A DNA stretch of 7,073 bases from JAAYKT01 sp964408955 (GCA_964408955.1 CAYPBK010000074.1:1-7073), one strand, 5' to 3'. Counted from the first letter of the stretch, positions 1 to 6,984 are shown. Notes: generated from the sequence alone by a model not told the origin. Numbers and translations: made by a program.

Positions 1-52
1 TGAATTATTCTAAACTTTTTTCCAATTTACTCTTGACATTTTACCGCTGGAC
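1..52. other. Non-oppD-like sequence at left edge
   Basis: Read on the minus strand, this stretch should continue oppD towards its Q-loop, but none of the three frames gives a recognisable OppD sequence. One frame stops at 41-43, another at 10-12, and the third contains a stop near 28-30. It is AT-rich with A-runs when read on the minus strand. It could be the end of an inserted element, a rearrangement junction, decayed oppD, or poor sequence at a contig end. The window is too short to decide. Confidence 0.4.
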
Positions 53-256
53 TTTATCCACCCATCCGTTAGAATCCAATAGTCCCATAAAAGCTTTTGT
101 AAATACGGTTTTCCCGGAGCCTGACTCGCCAACTATTGCAAGACTTTCGCCTTTATATAAATCTAAAGAGGCACCTCTTATAGCAGTCAATACTTTGCCC
201 CTTAGTTTAAATTTAATGACTAAATCCTTAACAGATAATATAATTTGCGAATCCAT
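41..256 (-). pseudogene. oppD: Oligopeptide ABC transporter ATPase OppD, N-terminal fragment, reading frame broken
   Basis: This is the N-terminus of the ATP-binding subunit that powers peptide import at the inner face of the membrane. From the ATG at 256 it reads 71 residues: a first beta strand (IILSVKDLVIKF), then the Walker A motif GESGSGKT at residues 43-50, then the OppD/DppD-typical VFTKAFMGLLDSNGW. After residue 68 the likeness to OppD ends and a TAA follows at 43-41. The Q-loop, LSGGQ signature, Walker B and the family C-terminal domain are all missing from this frame; a full OppD is about 320-350 residues. An upstream in-frame GTG at 265 is less likely because it lies inside the AGGAG ribosome binding site at 265-269, which sits 8 bases before the ATG. 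The gene starts 11 bases after oppC. Disruption by frameshift, insertion or sequence error are all possible. Confidence 0.75.
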
Positions 257-264
257 CTTCCTCA

Positions 265-269
265 CTCCT
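265..269 (-). promoter_or_regulatory. Ribosome binding site of oppD
   Basis: AGGAG lies 8 bases before the ATG at 256 and overlaps the TAG stop codon of oppC (268-270). It decides the start against the in-frame GTG at 265 and suggests that oppD translation is coupled to termination on oppC. Confidence 0.7.
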
Positions 270-1236
270 ATACATGGTTTCTAGGGTCTGCAGCATCGGC
301 AAAGGCATTACCCATTACATAGAAGGATATTGTAATTATCGAAAGAATTACACCCGGGAATATCAGCTGATACCTTAAGGTTTTTACCATCATAAAAAGT
401 CGCCCTTCATTTATCAAATTACCGAGGGAAGGTATGCTTAGAGGCAAACCTAAACCGATGTATGTTAAAAATACTTCATAGCCTATTGCAGCGGGTATAG
501 CCAATGCTATTTGAAGCATTATTATAGAAACAAGATAAGGTAGCAAATTACGTGTGATTATCCTTCTTGCAGGTGTGCCTAAGGATTTGGAAGCAAGATT
601 GTACTCCCTGTCCCGGATGATTAATATTAGATTACGGACAAACCGCGACATAGCAGGCCAGCCCGTTATACACATGACAAAAATCATAGTAAACAAGCCC
701 GGTCGCATTATGTAAGTCAAGAGTATCAGAATTATTGTTGTGGGTATATTGTCCAGCACATTATAAACCCCCGTTATAAAGCCGTCAAAAGCTCTGATAT
801 ATCCCCATATTGTCCCGATTATAATGCCTATAAAGGCCTCCCAAAACCCAACAGTAATGCCTATTAAAAGTGAAGTGCGGGTCCCGCTCCACAATCTAGA
901 CCAAAGGTCCTGCCCTATTGAGTTTGTGCCGAACCAGAATTCTGAATCCGGCGGATGATTTCTAAGCTGCATATTGGTTTTTTCATCAATATAAATTTTA
1001 GCCGGGGGCTTACTGTTAGGTAAAAAGGGTTCTATAGCAGTAAAAAACATGAGGGAAGCTATAAGTACTAAAAAGAAGCATGCTCCTTTATTTTTCAAAA
1101 ATACCCGCCATGTGGAATTCCAATAGGAATAGTTGGAATAGCCGCCTTTTTGGGCCTCCTTTTCCTCATATACAGCAAATTCAAACAAGCTTTCATTTAT
1201 ACCCGCAGATACTTTTCTTATTTTTCTTTTACCCAT
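268..1236 (-). CDS. oppC: Oligopeptide ABC transporter permease OppC
   Basis: This is one of the two membrane subunits that form the peptide channel. It has 322 residues, normal for OppC. A charged cytoplasmic N-terminus (1-50) is followed by a first membrane segment at about 51-70, an extracytoplasmic loop, then the family motif FGTNSIGQDLWSR (102-114) and five further hydrophobic segments. The EAA loop that docks on the ATPase is at about 211-233 (REYNLASKSLG...RNLLP), and the end carries the usual GNAFADAADPR. The ATG at 1236 has an AGAGGT-like ribosome binding site about 10 bases upstream and overlaps the end of oppB by 8 bases, so the two are probably translationally coupled. The frame is intact. 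The substrate cannot be read from the permease; dipeptide or nickel-type permeases are alternatives, but the neighbouring binding protein favours oligopeptides. Confidence 0.93.
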   Translation of the reverse strand: MGKRKIRKVSAGINESLFEFAVYEEKEAQKGGYSNYSYWNSTWRVFLKNKGACFFLVLIASLMFFTAIEPFLPNSKPPAKIYIDEKTNMQLRNHPPDSEFWFGTNSIGQDLWSRLWSGTRTSLLIGITVGFWEAFIGIIIGTIWGYIRAFDGFITGVYNVLDNIPTTIILILLTYIMRPGLFTMIFVMCITGWPAMSRFVRNLILIIRDREYNLASKSLGTPARRIITRNLLPYLVSIIMLQIALAIPAAIGYEVFLTYIGLGLPLSIPSLGNLINEGRLFMMVKTLRYQLIFPGVILSIITISFYVMGNAFADAADPRNHV

Positions 1237-2182
1237 TATATTGACTACCTCTTTTACTCAGTTTAATCCGCGGGTCAAGTACAGCCATAAGAATATCTCC
1301 TAAAAAAAGACCGCCTATACCCAAAGCGGAATATATAAGGACAAGGGCTTGTACCATAGCATTATCCTGCCTTTGAATTACATCCACTAAAAGACCCCCC
1401 ATACCCGGTATGGAATATAGGGATTCTATGTAGATAGAGCCGGATATAGTGTATAAAATTGAAGTGGGTAAATATTGTGCCATAGGAACAAAGGCATTAC
1501 GAAAAACATGCTTGACCATAACCTCTTTTGTTGTTAATCCTTTAGCCTTGGCAAGCTTAATATAGTCCTTGTTCATTTCATCCGTCATATATCTTCTCAT
1601 CCACATTGCATAAAAAGCCGTACTCCCCAAGGACATGGAAACAGCCGGCAATACCCAGCTTATAGGCTTGTCGGCTTTAAAAAGAATAGGCAGCTTTAAA
1701 AGCCCCGTAACGTACATTTGCAAAAATAGATAGTATACTGCCGCCGGCACTGCATTTACAATTACTATATAAATTGTACCTAATCTATCAACAGCCCTGT
1801 TTTTTCTTTGTGCCATGACAATACCTAATGGAATTCCAAAGATTAAGGACAATACCATAGCAGTTAAGCCAAAATATAAGGAATAGGGTATTTTTATTCT
1901 TAGAATTTTCGAAATAGGTACCTTAGGCCTGTATATTATTGATTTTCCCAAATCCCCGGAAAAAATAGCTTTATAAAAATTGAGAAGCTGTATATGAATC
2001 GGGTCTTTAAGTCCCATACCTTTCAATATAGCTTCTCTTTGTATTTCATCTAATTTTTCATAGGCTTCACCGAAATAACCTTCTTCCGGCATTAATCGCA
2101 AAAGGAGGAAGACTGCCGTGATTATTATGAATAGTGTTATTAAGGACTGCACCAGCCTTTTTAATGAATATCTCAGCATCAT
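1229..2182 (-). CDS. oppB: Oligopeptide ABC transporter permease OppB
   Basis: This is the partner of OppC in the membrane channel. It has 317 residues, the normal size. It shows the N-terminal membrane segment with RYSLKRLVQSLITLF, the family motif FSGDLGKS (74-81), five more hydrophobic segments, an EAA loop at 206-234 (DYIKLAKAKGL...KHVFRNAFVP), the IESLYSIPGMGGLL motif (252-265) and the terminal LDPRIKL (302-308). Two ATG codons stand side by side at 2182 and 2179. The AGAGGGG ribosome binding site at 2186-2192 has GAGG 5 bases from the first and 8 from the second, so the second ATG may be the one used, giving 316 residues. The gene follows the binding-protein gene by 27 bases and overlaps oppC by 8, within one operon. 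No lesion is seen. Confidence 0.94.
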   Translation of the reverse strand: MMLRYSLKRLVQSLITLFIIITAVFLLLRLMPEEGYFGEAYEKLDEIQREAILKGMGLKDPIHIQLLNFYKAIFSGDLGKSIIYRPKVPISKILRIKIPYSLYFGLTAMVLSLIFGIPLGIVMAQRKNRAVDRLGTIYIVIVNAVPAAVYYLFLQMYVTGLLKLPILFKADKPISWVLPAVSMSLGSTAFYAMWMRRYMTDEMNKDYIKLAKAKGLTTKEVMVKHVFRNAFVPMAQYLPTSILYTISGSIYIESLYSIPGMGGLLVDVIQRQDNAMVQALVLIYSALGIGGLFLGDILMAVLDPRIKLSKRGSQYNG

Positions 2183-2185
2183 CTT

Positions 2186-2192
2186 CCCCTCT
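2186..2192 (-). promoter_or_regulatory. Ribosome binding site of oppB
   Basis: AGAGGGG stands just before two consecutive ATG codons. Spacing favours the second (2179) slightly over the first (2182). Confidence 0.6.
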
Positions 2193-2209
2193 TTTCAAGG
2201 CTTTACTTT

Positions 2210-4024
2210 TTAATTACTTGCAGCCTTTAAAGCTTCAGACCGCTCCTTTTCCCATATAATAAGCCGGGCGTTATACTCATCGTTATTCATAGGCTTATCA
2301 TTAACACGCTGTCCTTTATATCTTTCTCCCGAGACACCGAAAGGGGAGTACTGAGACTCGAAAGGGTTTAGTCTGGATGCGGAGTATCCCCCTCCGCCGA
2401 CGGCATAGGGAATTACAAATGCCTGATCTATAAAATAAGCTTCCGACTCGGAGAAAAGCATATAACGCTTATCAATATCCAGAACTTCCTCCTTCGCTTT
2501 GGCAACCATGTTCTCATATACAGTTTTTCCGTTTGCCTCTTTATAGCCTTCTGCCAGCTCCGGCCAATTATAACTGTTGTCTATAAAGGGGTCCGTGTAG
2601 GTCTCCGGATCTGCATAATCAGGACCCCAGTTGCATTCCATAAAAGCATAGTTCCCTGCCCTTCTTACCTCCTTTAAAAATCCCGTGGGGGGTTTGGCAT
2701 CAATAATTATGTCAATATAATCTGAGCCAAGGAGATTTTCCATCTGCTGCTCCACCACCTGGGCACGATTAGCCCAATCACCGGAGCCGGTGTTGTAGGG
2801 CATTAACACTTTAACGGGAAAATTCACCTTTCCCTCTAATTCCCCCATTGCTTTCTCTTTAAAGCTAAGAGCCAGCTCCGGGTTAAAGGAATCATTTTCT
2901 GTAAAATCAGCCAACTTTCCCAACAGCGTATAATCCACACCTGAAAGATCAACAAAATTCTTTGGCGTTATTGTATTGGACAGCCTTTTTTCCGGGTCAT
3001 AGGGCTCCGCAGTCAACATTGCGGCTTTTCTGTCCAATGCATGGAAAAAGGATTTTCGGAAATTAATGTTATTAACTGCCTTTTTCCAGTTATCTCTTTC
3101 ATATTCCTCAGGGAATTTTGGGTCAAAGTTCAAACAATAAAAATATGAATAAAAGGAAGTTCGGTTTGACCTCACCATATCACTTTTATCCTTCATCCAT
3201 TCATCTATTATAGATGAAGGTATATCCGCATAGTCAATTTCTTCCCTTAGAAACAGCTCCGGTGATAATGCCGCGGCTTCCTTATTGTATGTTTGATTTA
3301 TAATCTTTATATGAACGTTATCCTTATCCCAATAGTTATCGTTGGCTGCCATTATCCTCCTTGTCTGAGGCTCGAAGGTTTTTAATATATAGGCTCCATT
3401 ATACAGTAGGCTTTCATTATCTATGCCGAATTTTTCCCCCATCTCATTTAAAAACTTCCCGTTTACGGGGAAAAAGCATACATAATTGAGCATGGATAAA
3501 AAGTATGGGGTAGGCGACTCCAAGGTGTATTCCAAAGTATACTTATCTAAAGCTTTTACCCCGACCTCTTCAAAGTCTGTTATTTCTTTTTCATAAAACT
3601 TTTTTGCATTTTTTAAGACGCTGTATGCAATATCCGCCGTTTGGGATTCATTTTTTTGGTCTAAAATATAACGCAAGCTATCTACAAAATCCTGAGCTAT
3701 TACCTCAGCATATTCTATCCCTTCCTTTGTATACCATTTGACGCCTTGTCGCAGCTTGAATTCCCAAACCAGCCCATCATCGGAAACGCTCCACTCCGTT
3801 GCCAGGCATGGCTGAAGGACCCCGTATTTATCATAATCAATCAATGTATCCACAAAATTAGCCGCTAAAGCAAATTCAGCAGTTGTGGCTGTTACTAAGT
3901 AGTTCATTGTTGTAATTTCTCCAGAGTATACCGTTTTATATTCTTCCGGGGGTATATCAGGGGTTACCCCGCAGCCTGTAAAAATAAATACCAGAGCTAT
4001 TACCAATGCAACTACTTTCTTTAT
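2210..4024 (-). CDS. oppA: Oligopeptide-binding lipoprotein (SBP family 5, OppA-like), apparent AUA start
   Basis: This is the extracellular receptor of the peptide importer, anchored to the membrane by a lipidated cysteine. Translated from an ATA at 4024 it has 604 residues with a textbook lipoprotein signal: (M)KKVVALVIALVFIFTGC, with the lipobox cysteine at 18. The SBP_bac_5 signature lies at about 74-97 (LATEWSVSDDGL...LRQGVKW), followed by NINFRKSFFHALDR near 319-332 and WGPDYADPETYTDPF near 466-480, both typical of OppA/DppA proteins. There is no ATG, GTG or TTG near the strong AGGAGG site at 4032-4037. The first standard codon is TTG at 4006, 25 bases downstream of that site, and starting there would drop the Lys-Lys n-region of the signal. 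Hence the ATA is either a rare real start or a mutated or misread ATG. The rest of the frame is intact. The gene lies 25 bases after lysA and 27 before oppB. Confidence 0.9.
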   Translation of the reverse strand: MKKVVALVIALVFIFTGCGVTPDIPPEEYKTVYSGEITTMNYLVTATTAEFALAANFVDTLIDYDKYGVLQPCLATEWSVSDDGLVWEFKLRQGVKWYTKEGIEYAEVIAQDFVDSLRYILDQKNESQTADIAYSVLKNAKKFYEKEITDFEEVGVKALDKYTLEYTLESPTPYFLSMLNYVCFFPVNGKFLNEMGEKFGIDNESLLYNGAYILKTFEPQTRRIMAANDNYWDKDNVHIKIINQTYNKEAAALSPELFLREEIDYADIPSSIIDEWMKDKSDMVRSNRTSFYSYFYCLNFDPKFPEEYERDNWKKAVNNINFRKSFFHALDRKAAMLTAEPYDPEKRLSNTITPKNFVDLSGVDYTLLGKLADFTENDSFNPELALSFKEKAMGELEGKVNFPVKVLMPYNTGSGDWANRAQVVEQQMENLLGSDYIDIIIDAKPPTGFLKEVRRAGNYAFMECNWGPDYADPETYTDPFIDNSYNWPELAEGYKEANGKTVYENMVAKAKEEVLDIDKRYMLFSESEAYFIDQAFVIPYAVGGGGYSASRLNPFESQYSPFGVSGERYKGQRVNDKPMNNDEYNARLIIWEKERSEALKAASN

Positions 4025-4031
4025 TTTTACC

Positions 4032-4038
4032 CCTCCTC
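4032..4038 (-). promoter_or_regulatory. Ribosome binding site that points to an ATA start for oppA
   Basis: GAGGAGG, nearly perfect against the 16S tail, is 7 bases from ATA at 4022-4024 and 25 bases from the first standard start codon (TTG, 4006). The spacing supports initiation at the ATA position. Confidence 0.75.
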
Positions 4039-4049
4039 TATGCTATGAT

Positions 4050-5327
4050 TTATATCATCCTTTCATTCTTAAGTATATCCTCGTAGGTTTCTCTTTCTAC
4101 GATAACTTTTTCTCCTTTATCCGTCAGCAGCAATACCGCCGGTCTGGGCAATTTATTGTAATTGCTGGACATTGAATAATTATATGCTCCCGTGCTTAAA
4201 ACTGCCAAAATATCTCCTCTTTCAATTCTCGGTAGCTCCAAATCCCAAATCAGAATGTCCCCCGACTCACAGCATTTGCCCGCTATTGTAAATACTTTTT
4301 CAGGCTTCTCGTCATATTTATTTGCAACAACCCCTTCGTATTTCGCGCTGTAAAGAGCCGGTCGGGGATTATCAGGCAATCCCCCGTCCACGCTGGCATA
4401 GGTTCTGATACCCGGTATATCCTTTATAGCTCCGATTGAATATAGGGTTATCCCCGCTTCTCCAACTATCCATCTGCCGGGCTCAATGGTAACCATAGGT
4501 ATTTCCAGGGAGTTCTTTTCACAATATTTATATAACGTTTCCATTATGCTGTCAGTGAAATAATATAGCGGCTTTACTATATCACTTTTTATGTAGGATA
4601 TTCCAAAGCCCCCTCCGGTATTAAGCTCTTTTGCGACAAATCCGAAATCCTCTTTAAGCTTTTTATATATTTCTACCATAGTTCTTACGGCAATTATATA
4701 GGTATTGTTCTCATGAAGGTTAGAGCCTAAATGAAAATGAAAACCTAAAAGCTCTACATGTTCATATCCTAGCGCTTTGCTAACCCCTTCATAAATTGCT
4801 TCCCGGGTTAAAGGTATTCCAAATTTTGAATCCTTTTGCCCCGTGTTTATATATTTATGGGTTTTGCTTTCCACTCCGGGAGAAACCCTTATCAAAATTT
4901 TTACTTTTTTATTTTTTTCTGCGGCAATACTTTCTATAATTGATATTTCTTCAATATTATCCGCTACTATTCTTCCGACATCTTTTTCTATTGCCATTTC
5001 CAGCTCAGTTATGGATTTATTGTTGCCGTGAAATATAATATCCTCCATTGGGAAATCTGCCTTTACAGCCGTATAGAGCTCCCCACCGGAGACAACGTCC
5101 AGACCTAAGCCTTCCTCTTTTATTATTTGGCACATAGCCAATGTTAGAAAAGCTTTGCTGGCATAAACAGCCTTGGTGTTAACATATTTGTTTAAATAAA
5201 CGTCTTTGATCTCTTTACATTTACTCCTGATGATTTCTTCGGAAAGTATATAAAGAGGTGTACCGTACTTCCGTGCAAGCTCTACAGTATCGTAATTTGA
5301 AAATCTGAAGTTTCCTTTATTGTTCAT
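4050..5327 (-). CDS. lysA: Diaminopimelate decarboxylase
   Basis: This PLP enzyme carries out the last step of lysine synthesis, converting meso-diaminopimelate to L-lysine and CO2 in the cytoplasm. Its 425 residues match the family length. The PLP-binding lysine is K58 in YASKAF. The barrel carries HGNNKS (100-105), GFHFHLGSN (195-203), the phosphate-binding GGGFG (238-242) and EPGR (282-285). The C-terminal part shows DNPRPALY (319-326), the CESGD active-site motif (353-357, with Cys354-equivalent donated across the dimer) and GAYNYSMSSNYN (380-391). These together separate it from arginine and ornithine decarboxylases. The ATG at 5327 has AAGGAG (5336-5341) 8 bases upstream. The next gene, oppA, starts 25 bases after the stop with no terminator between, so lysA probably leads the opp operon. 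No lysine riboswitch (L box) is recognisable upstream. Confidence 0.95.
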   Translation of the reverse strand: MNNKGNFRFSNYDTVELARKYGTPLYILSEEIIRSKCKEIKDVYLNKYVNTKAVYASKAFLTLAMCQIIKEEGLGLDVVSGGELYTAVKADFPMEDIIFHGNNKSITELEMAIEKDVGRIVADNIEEISIIESIAAEKNKKVKILIRVSPGVESKTHKYINTGQKDSKFGIPLTREAIYEGVSKALGYEHVELLGFHFHLGSNLHENNTYIIAVRTMVEIYKKLKEDFGFVAKELNTGGGFGISYIKSDIVKPLYYFTDSIMETLYKYCEKNSLEIPMVTIEPGRWIVGEAGITLYSIGAIKDIPGIRTYASVDGGLPDNPRPALYSAKYEGVVANKYDEKPEKVFTIAGKCCESGDILIWDLELPRIERGDILAVLSTGAYNYSMSSNYNKLPRPAVLLLTDKGEKVIVERETYEDILKNERMI

Positions 5328-5395
5328 ATCGACAACTCCTTAATCTGTTGTTTATTATAAATTATAATTCTATAGTTTATTTCTCTAATCCCTTT

Positions 5396-5425
5396 AATTT
5401 AACTGCTTTTCACGCCAGGCGTCAA
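5396..5425 (-). promoter_or_regulatory. Candidate lysA (lysA-opp) promoter
   Basis: TTGACG at 5420-5425 (5 of 6 to the sigma-A -35 box) is followed after 18 bases by TAAATT at 5396-5401 (4 of 6 to the -10 box). It would give a leader of roughly 60 bases before lysA. TATAAT-like strings also occur nearer lysA (about 5354-5368), but without a fitting -35 box. Confidence 0.4.
5412..5422. promoter_or_regulatory. GC-rich palindrome over the lysA -35 box, possible operator
   Basis: ACGCC-A-GGCGT is a perfect 5-bp inverted repeat around one central base. Some outer symmetry (TT at 5409-5410 against AA at 5424-5425) extends it. It overlaps the candidate -35 box and stands out in very AT-rich DNA, which is how a repressor site would look. 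The regulator is unknown. Confidence 0.35.
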
Positions 5426-5656
5426 TTTGCTTTATTATAATATATTTGCAATTTTCCTTTATTATCACTAAAAATAAAGCCTTGGGACATCATATATGTA
5501 AACTTTTTAGATATAATTATAAGCATTAAATACTTATATCAGCATTTTTGTTTCTAATCTCTATAAATAATAACATAAGCTTAGGATTATGAACATTAAT
5601 ATTCCTTTGAACCATTATAATAGTTGCTATTCATGTATTAGTATAATTTCAACATT

Positions 5657-5690
5657 GCCCACTATATTAGATACGATTGTTGCGTTCCAA
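5657..5690 (-). repeat. Promoter-like repeat, copy 1 (upstream of lysA)
   Basis: It matches the CDF promoter element at 6985-7018 at 26 of 34 positions without gaps and in the same orientation. The core, written on the plus strand, is TATATTAGATACGATTG (5663-5679), identical at 16 of 17. It keeps the layout of a sigma-A promoter: TTGGAA (5685-5690), 18 bases, TATAGT (5661-5666). If active it would give lysA a leader of about 330 bases. Confidence 0.5.
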
Positions 5691-5738
5691 TGCAAATAAT
5701 TCACAATAGAAAAGTTTGAATGTATAAAGCATGAACTG

Positions 5739-6929
5739 TTATTTATCATAGGACATGATTGAATATTGATAATCTATTTTTATTGTAACATCATAATTGG
5801 GATGTCTGCTCTTTATTTCCTCCTCTACTTCCTTTAGCAGCTTTTCCTCGTCCTTAGGCTCAAAGCTGAAAGGAACGACCATATCAAATACTAAATTCAT
5901 ATGACTTTCTCCCCCAACTACACGAAAATCATGTATGGTGAGCTCATAAGGAAAATCCTCTAAAACTTTTAAAACATTTGACTGGGCTTTAATAATAACC
6001 TCGTCCTCTGTATTAATAGGATCCATATGAATTACGAGGTGAATATCCAGCTCCTCGGAAATCTCCTTTTCTGCTAAATCTATGATATCATGGGCAACCA
6101 TGATATCCATGTTATAGGGTATTTCCGCATGTATAGAGGCGACAATTCTGCCGGGACCGTAATTATGCACGATTAAGTCATGTATTCCTATTATTTCTTT
6201 ATAGGATAGGGTTCTGTCTATTATTGCCTTTACAAGCTCTTCATCCGGCGCTTCCCCTAAAAGGGGATTTAGGGTTTCTTTTATTAAGATAACTGCATTA
6301 TATAATATGAATAAGGATACCAATAAGCCAACGTAGCTATCAAGAGGTATAGTAACAAATTTACCTATCAGCAAGGATGAGGCAACCACCGATGTGGTTA
6401 TAACATCGCTAAGGCTGTCAAAAGCTGTGGCTTCCATTACCTTGGAGTTTATTGCCTTCCCAAGCCTTTTATTAAATTTACTGAGCCAAATTTTTATTAT
6501 AATTGAAGCGGATAATAGTGAAAAAGTAAGGACATCGAAGCTTAAAAGCTCCGGGTTTGTTATTCTTTTTATAGAGCTTTTCGTAAATTCAAAGCCTACT
6601 ATAAGTACCATAAAAGCAACTACCATTGCAGCCACATATTCAAACCTGCCGTGACCAAAAGGATGTTCCTTGTCAGCCGGCTTGCCGCTCATGCTGAAGC
6701 CAAATATGGTGACGACAGAGGATGCCACATCAGTTAGATTATTGAAAGCATCCGCCATAACAGCTATGCTGTTTAAATAAAGCCCAATAATAAGCTTTAA
6801 TAAAAAAAGCATAGCATTAGATGCCACACCTACAATTCCCGACAAATACCCGTAGCTCCTCCGTACGGCTTTGTCTCTTGTCTCTTTGTAGTCCTTAACA
6901 AAGGTTTTTATTAAAAAATTTGTTAACAT
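5739..6929 (-). CDS. Cation diffusion facilitator, probable Mn(II) (or Fe/Zn) exporter with doubled C-terminal domain
   Basis: This membrane antiporter exports divalent metal in exchange for protons and works as a dimer. It has 396 residues, against about 290-300 for a standard CDF. Six hydrophobic segments lie between about 30 and 220. The transport site reads N63xxxD67 in helix 2 and D171xxxD175 in helix 5; in this family DxxxD instead of HxxxD in helix 5 goes with Mn (or Fe) rather than Zn. HPFGHGRFE (89-97) is the usual family motif. A cytoplasmic domain at about 249-305 keeps the YiiP-type metal ligands (H250, H267, H280, H301, D303). A second, similar domain follows at about 332-388 (IHDF...IKID) with most histidines gone. 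The start at 6929 has GGAGGAG 8 bases upstream. It resembles MneP/MneS of Bacillus in motifs, but I give no symbol. It is probably its own transcription unit. Confidence 0.92.
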   Translation of the reverse strand: MLTNFLIKTFVKDYKETRDKAVRRSYGYLSGIVGVASNAMLFLLKLIIGLYLNSIAVMADAFNNLTDVASSVVTIFGFSMSGKPADKEHPFGHGRFEYVAAMVVAFMVLIVGFEFTKSSIKRITNPELLSFDVLTFSLLSASIIIKIWLSKFNKRLGKAINSKVMEATAFDSLSDVITTSVVASSLLIGKFVTIPLDSYVGLLVSLFILYNAVILIKETLNPLLGEAPDEELVKAIIDRTLSYKEIIGIHDLIVHNYGPGRIVASIHAEIPYNMDIMVAHDIIDLAEKEISEELDIHLVIHMDPINTEDEVIIKAQSNVLKVLEDFPYELTIHDFRVVGGESHMNLVFDMVVPFSFEPKDEEKLLKEVEEEIKSRHPNYDVTIKIDYQYSIMSYDK

Positions 6930-6937
6930 ATATCGAT

Positions 6938-6944
6938 CTCCTCC
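6938..6944 (-). promoter_or_regulatory. Ribosome binding site of the CDF gene
   Basis: GGAGGAG stands 8 bases before the ATG at 6929 and fixes the start. A second GGAGG (6947-6951) lies just upstream. Confidence 0.75.
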
Positions 6945-6984
6945 AACCTCCGTAACAATCCTGACATATCTAGGTTTCAGTATA

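Larger units (their letters stand above)
5328..5738. other. 411-base AT-rich intergenic region between CDF gene and lysA
   Basis: No gene is supportable here. It contains the lysA ribosome binding site (AAGGAG at 5336-5341), a promoter candidate with a GC-rich palindrome (5396-5425), and a promoter-like repeat (5657-5690). There is no convincing Rho-independent terminator after the CDF gene; only weak AT stems occur, for example a CATAA/TTATG pair around 5574-5591. Nothing matching an L box or a Mn-sensing riboswitch was seen. Confidence 0.7.

Noticed and set aside
33..284. Open frame on the plus strand opposite oppD
   Set aside because: It is antisense to a recognisable OppD start, has no ribosome binding site and shows no known domain.
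4843..5031. Open frame on the plus strand within lysA
   Set aside because: It is an antisense shadow of a well-conserved lysA; its hydrophobic look comes from the reverse of Lys/Glu-rich codons.
5521..5600. Rho-independent terminator after the CDF gene
   Set aside because: The stems found (AAGTA/TGCTT and CATAA/TTATG) are short, AT-rich and not followed by a U-run on the minus strand.
5596..5634. Twelve-codon minus-strand frame (MNSNYYNGSKEY) between the CDF gene and lysA, as a possible leader peptide
   Set aside because: There is no ribosome binding site, no lysine run and no attenuator hairpin after it; it is likely chance in AT-rich DNA.
5328..5738. Lysine or manganese riboswitch upstream of lysA
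   Set aside because: I looked for a structured GC-containing leader with L-box or yybP-ykoY features; the region is AT-rich with only weak stems.
6394..6654. Open frame on the plus strand within the CDF gene
   Set aside because: It is an antisense shadow of membrane-segment codons with no start signal.
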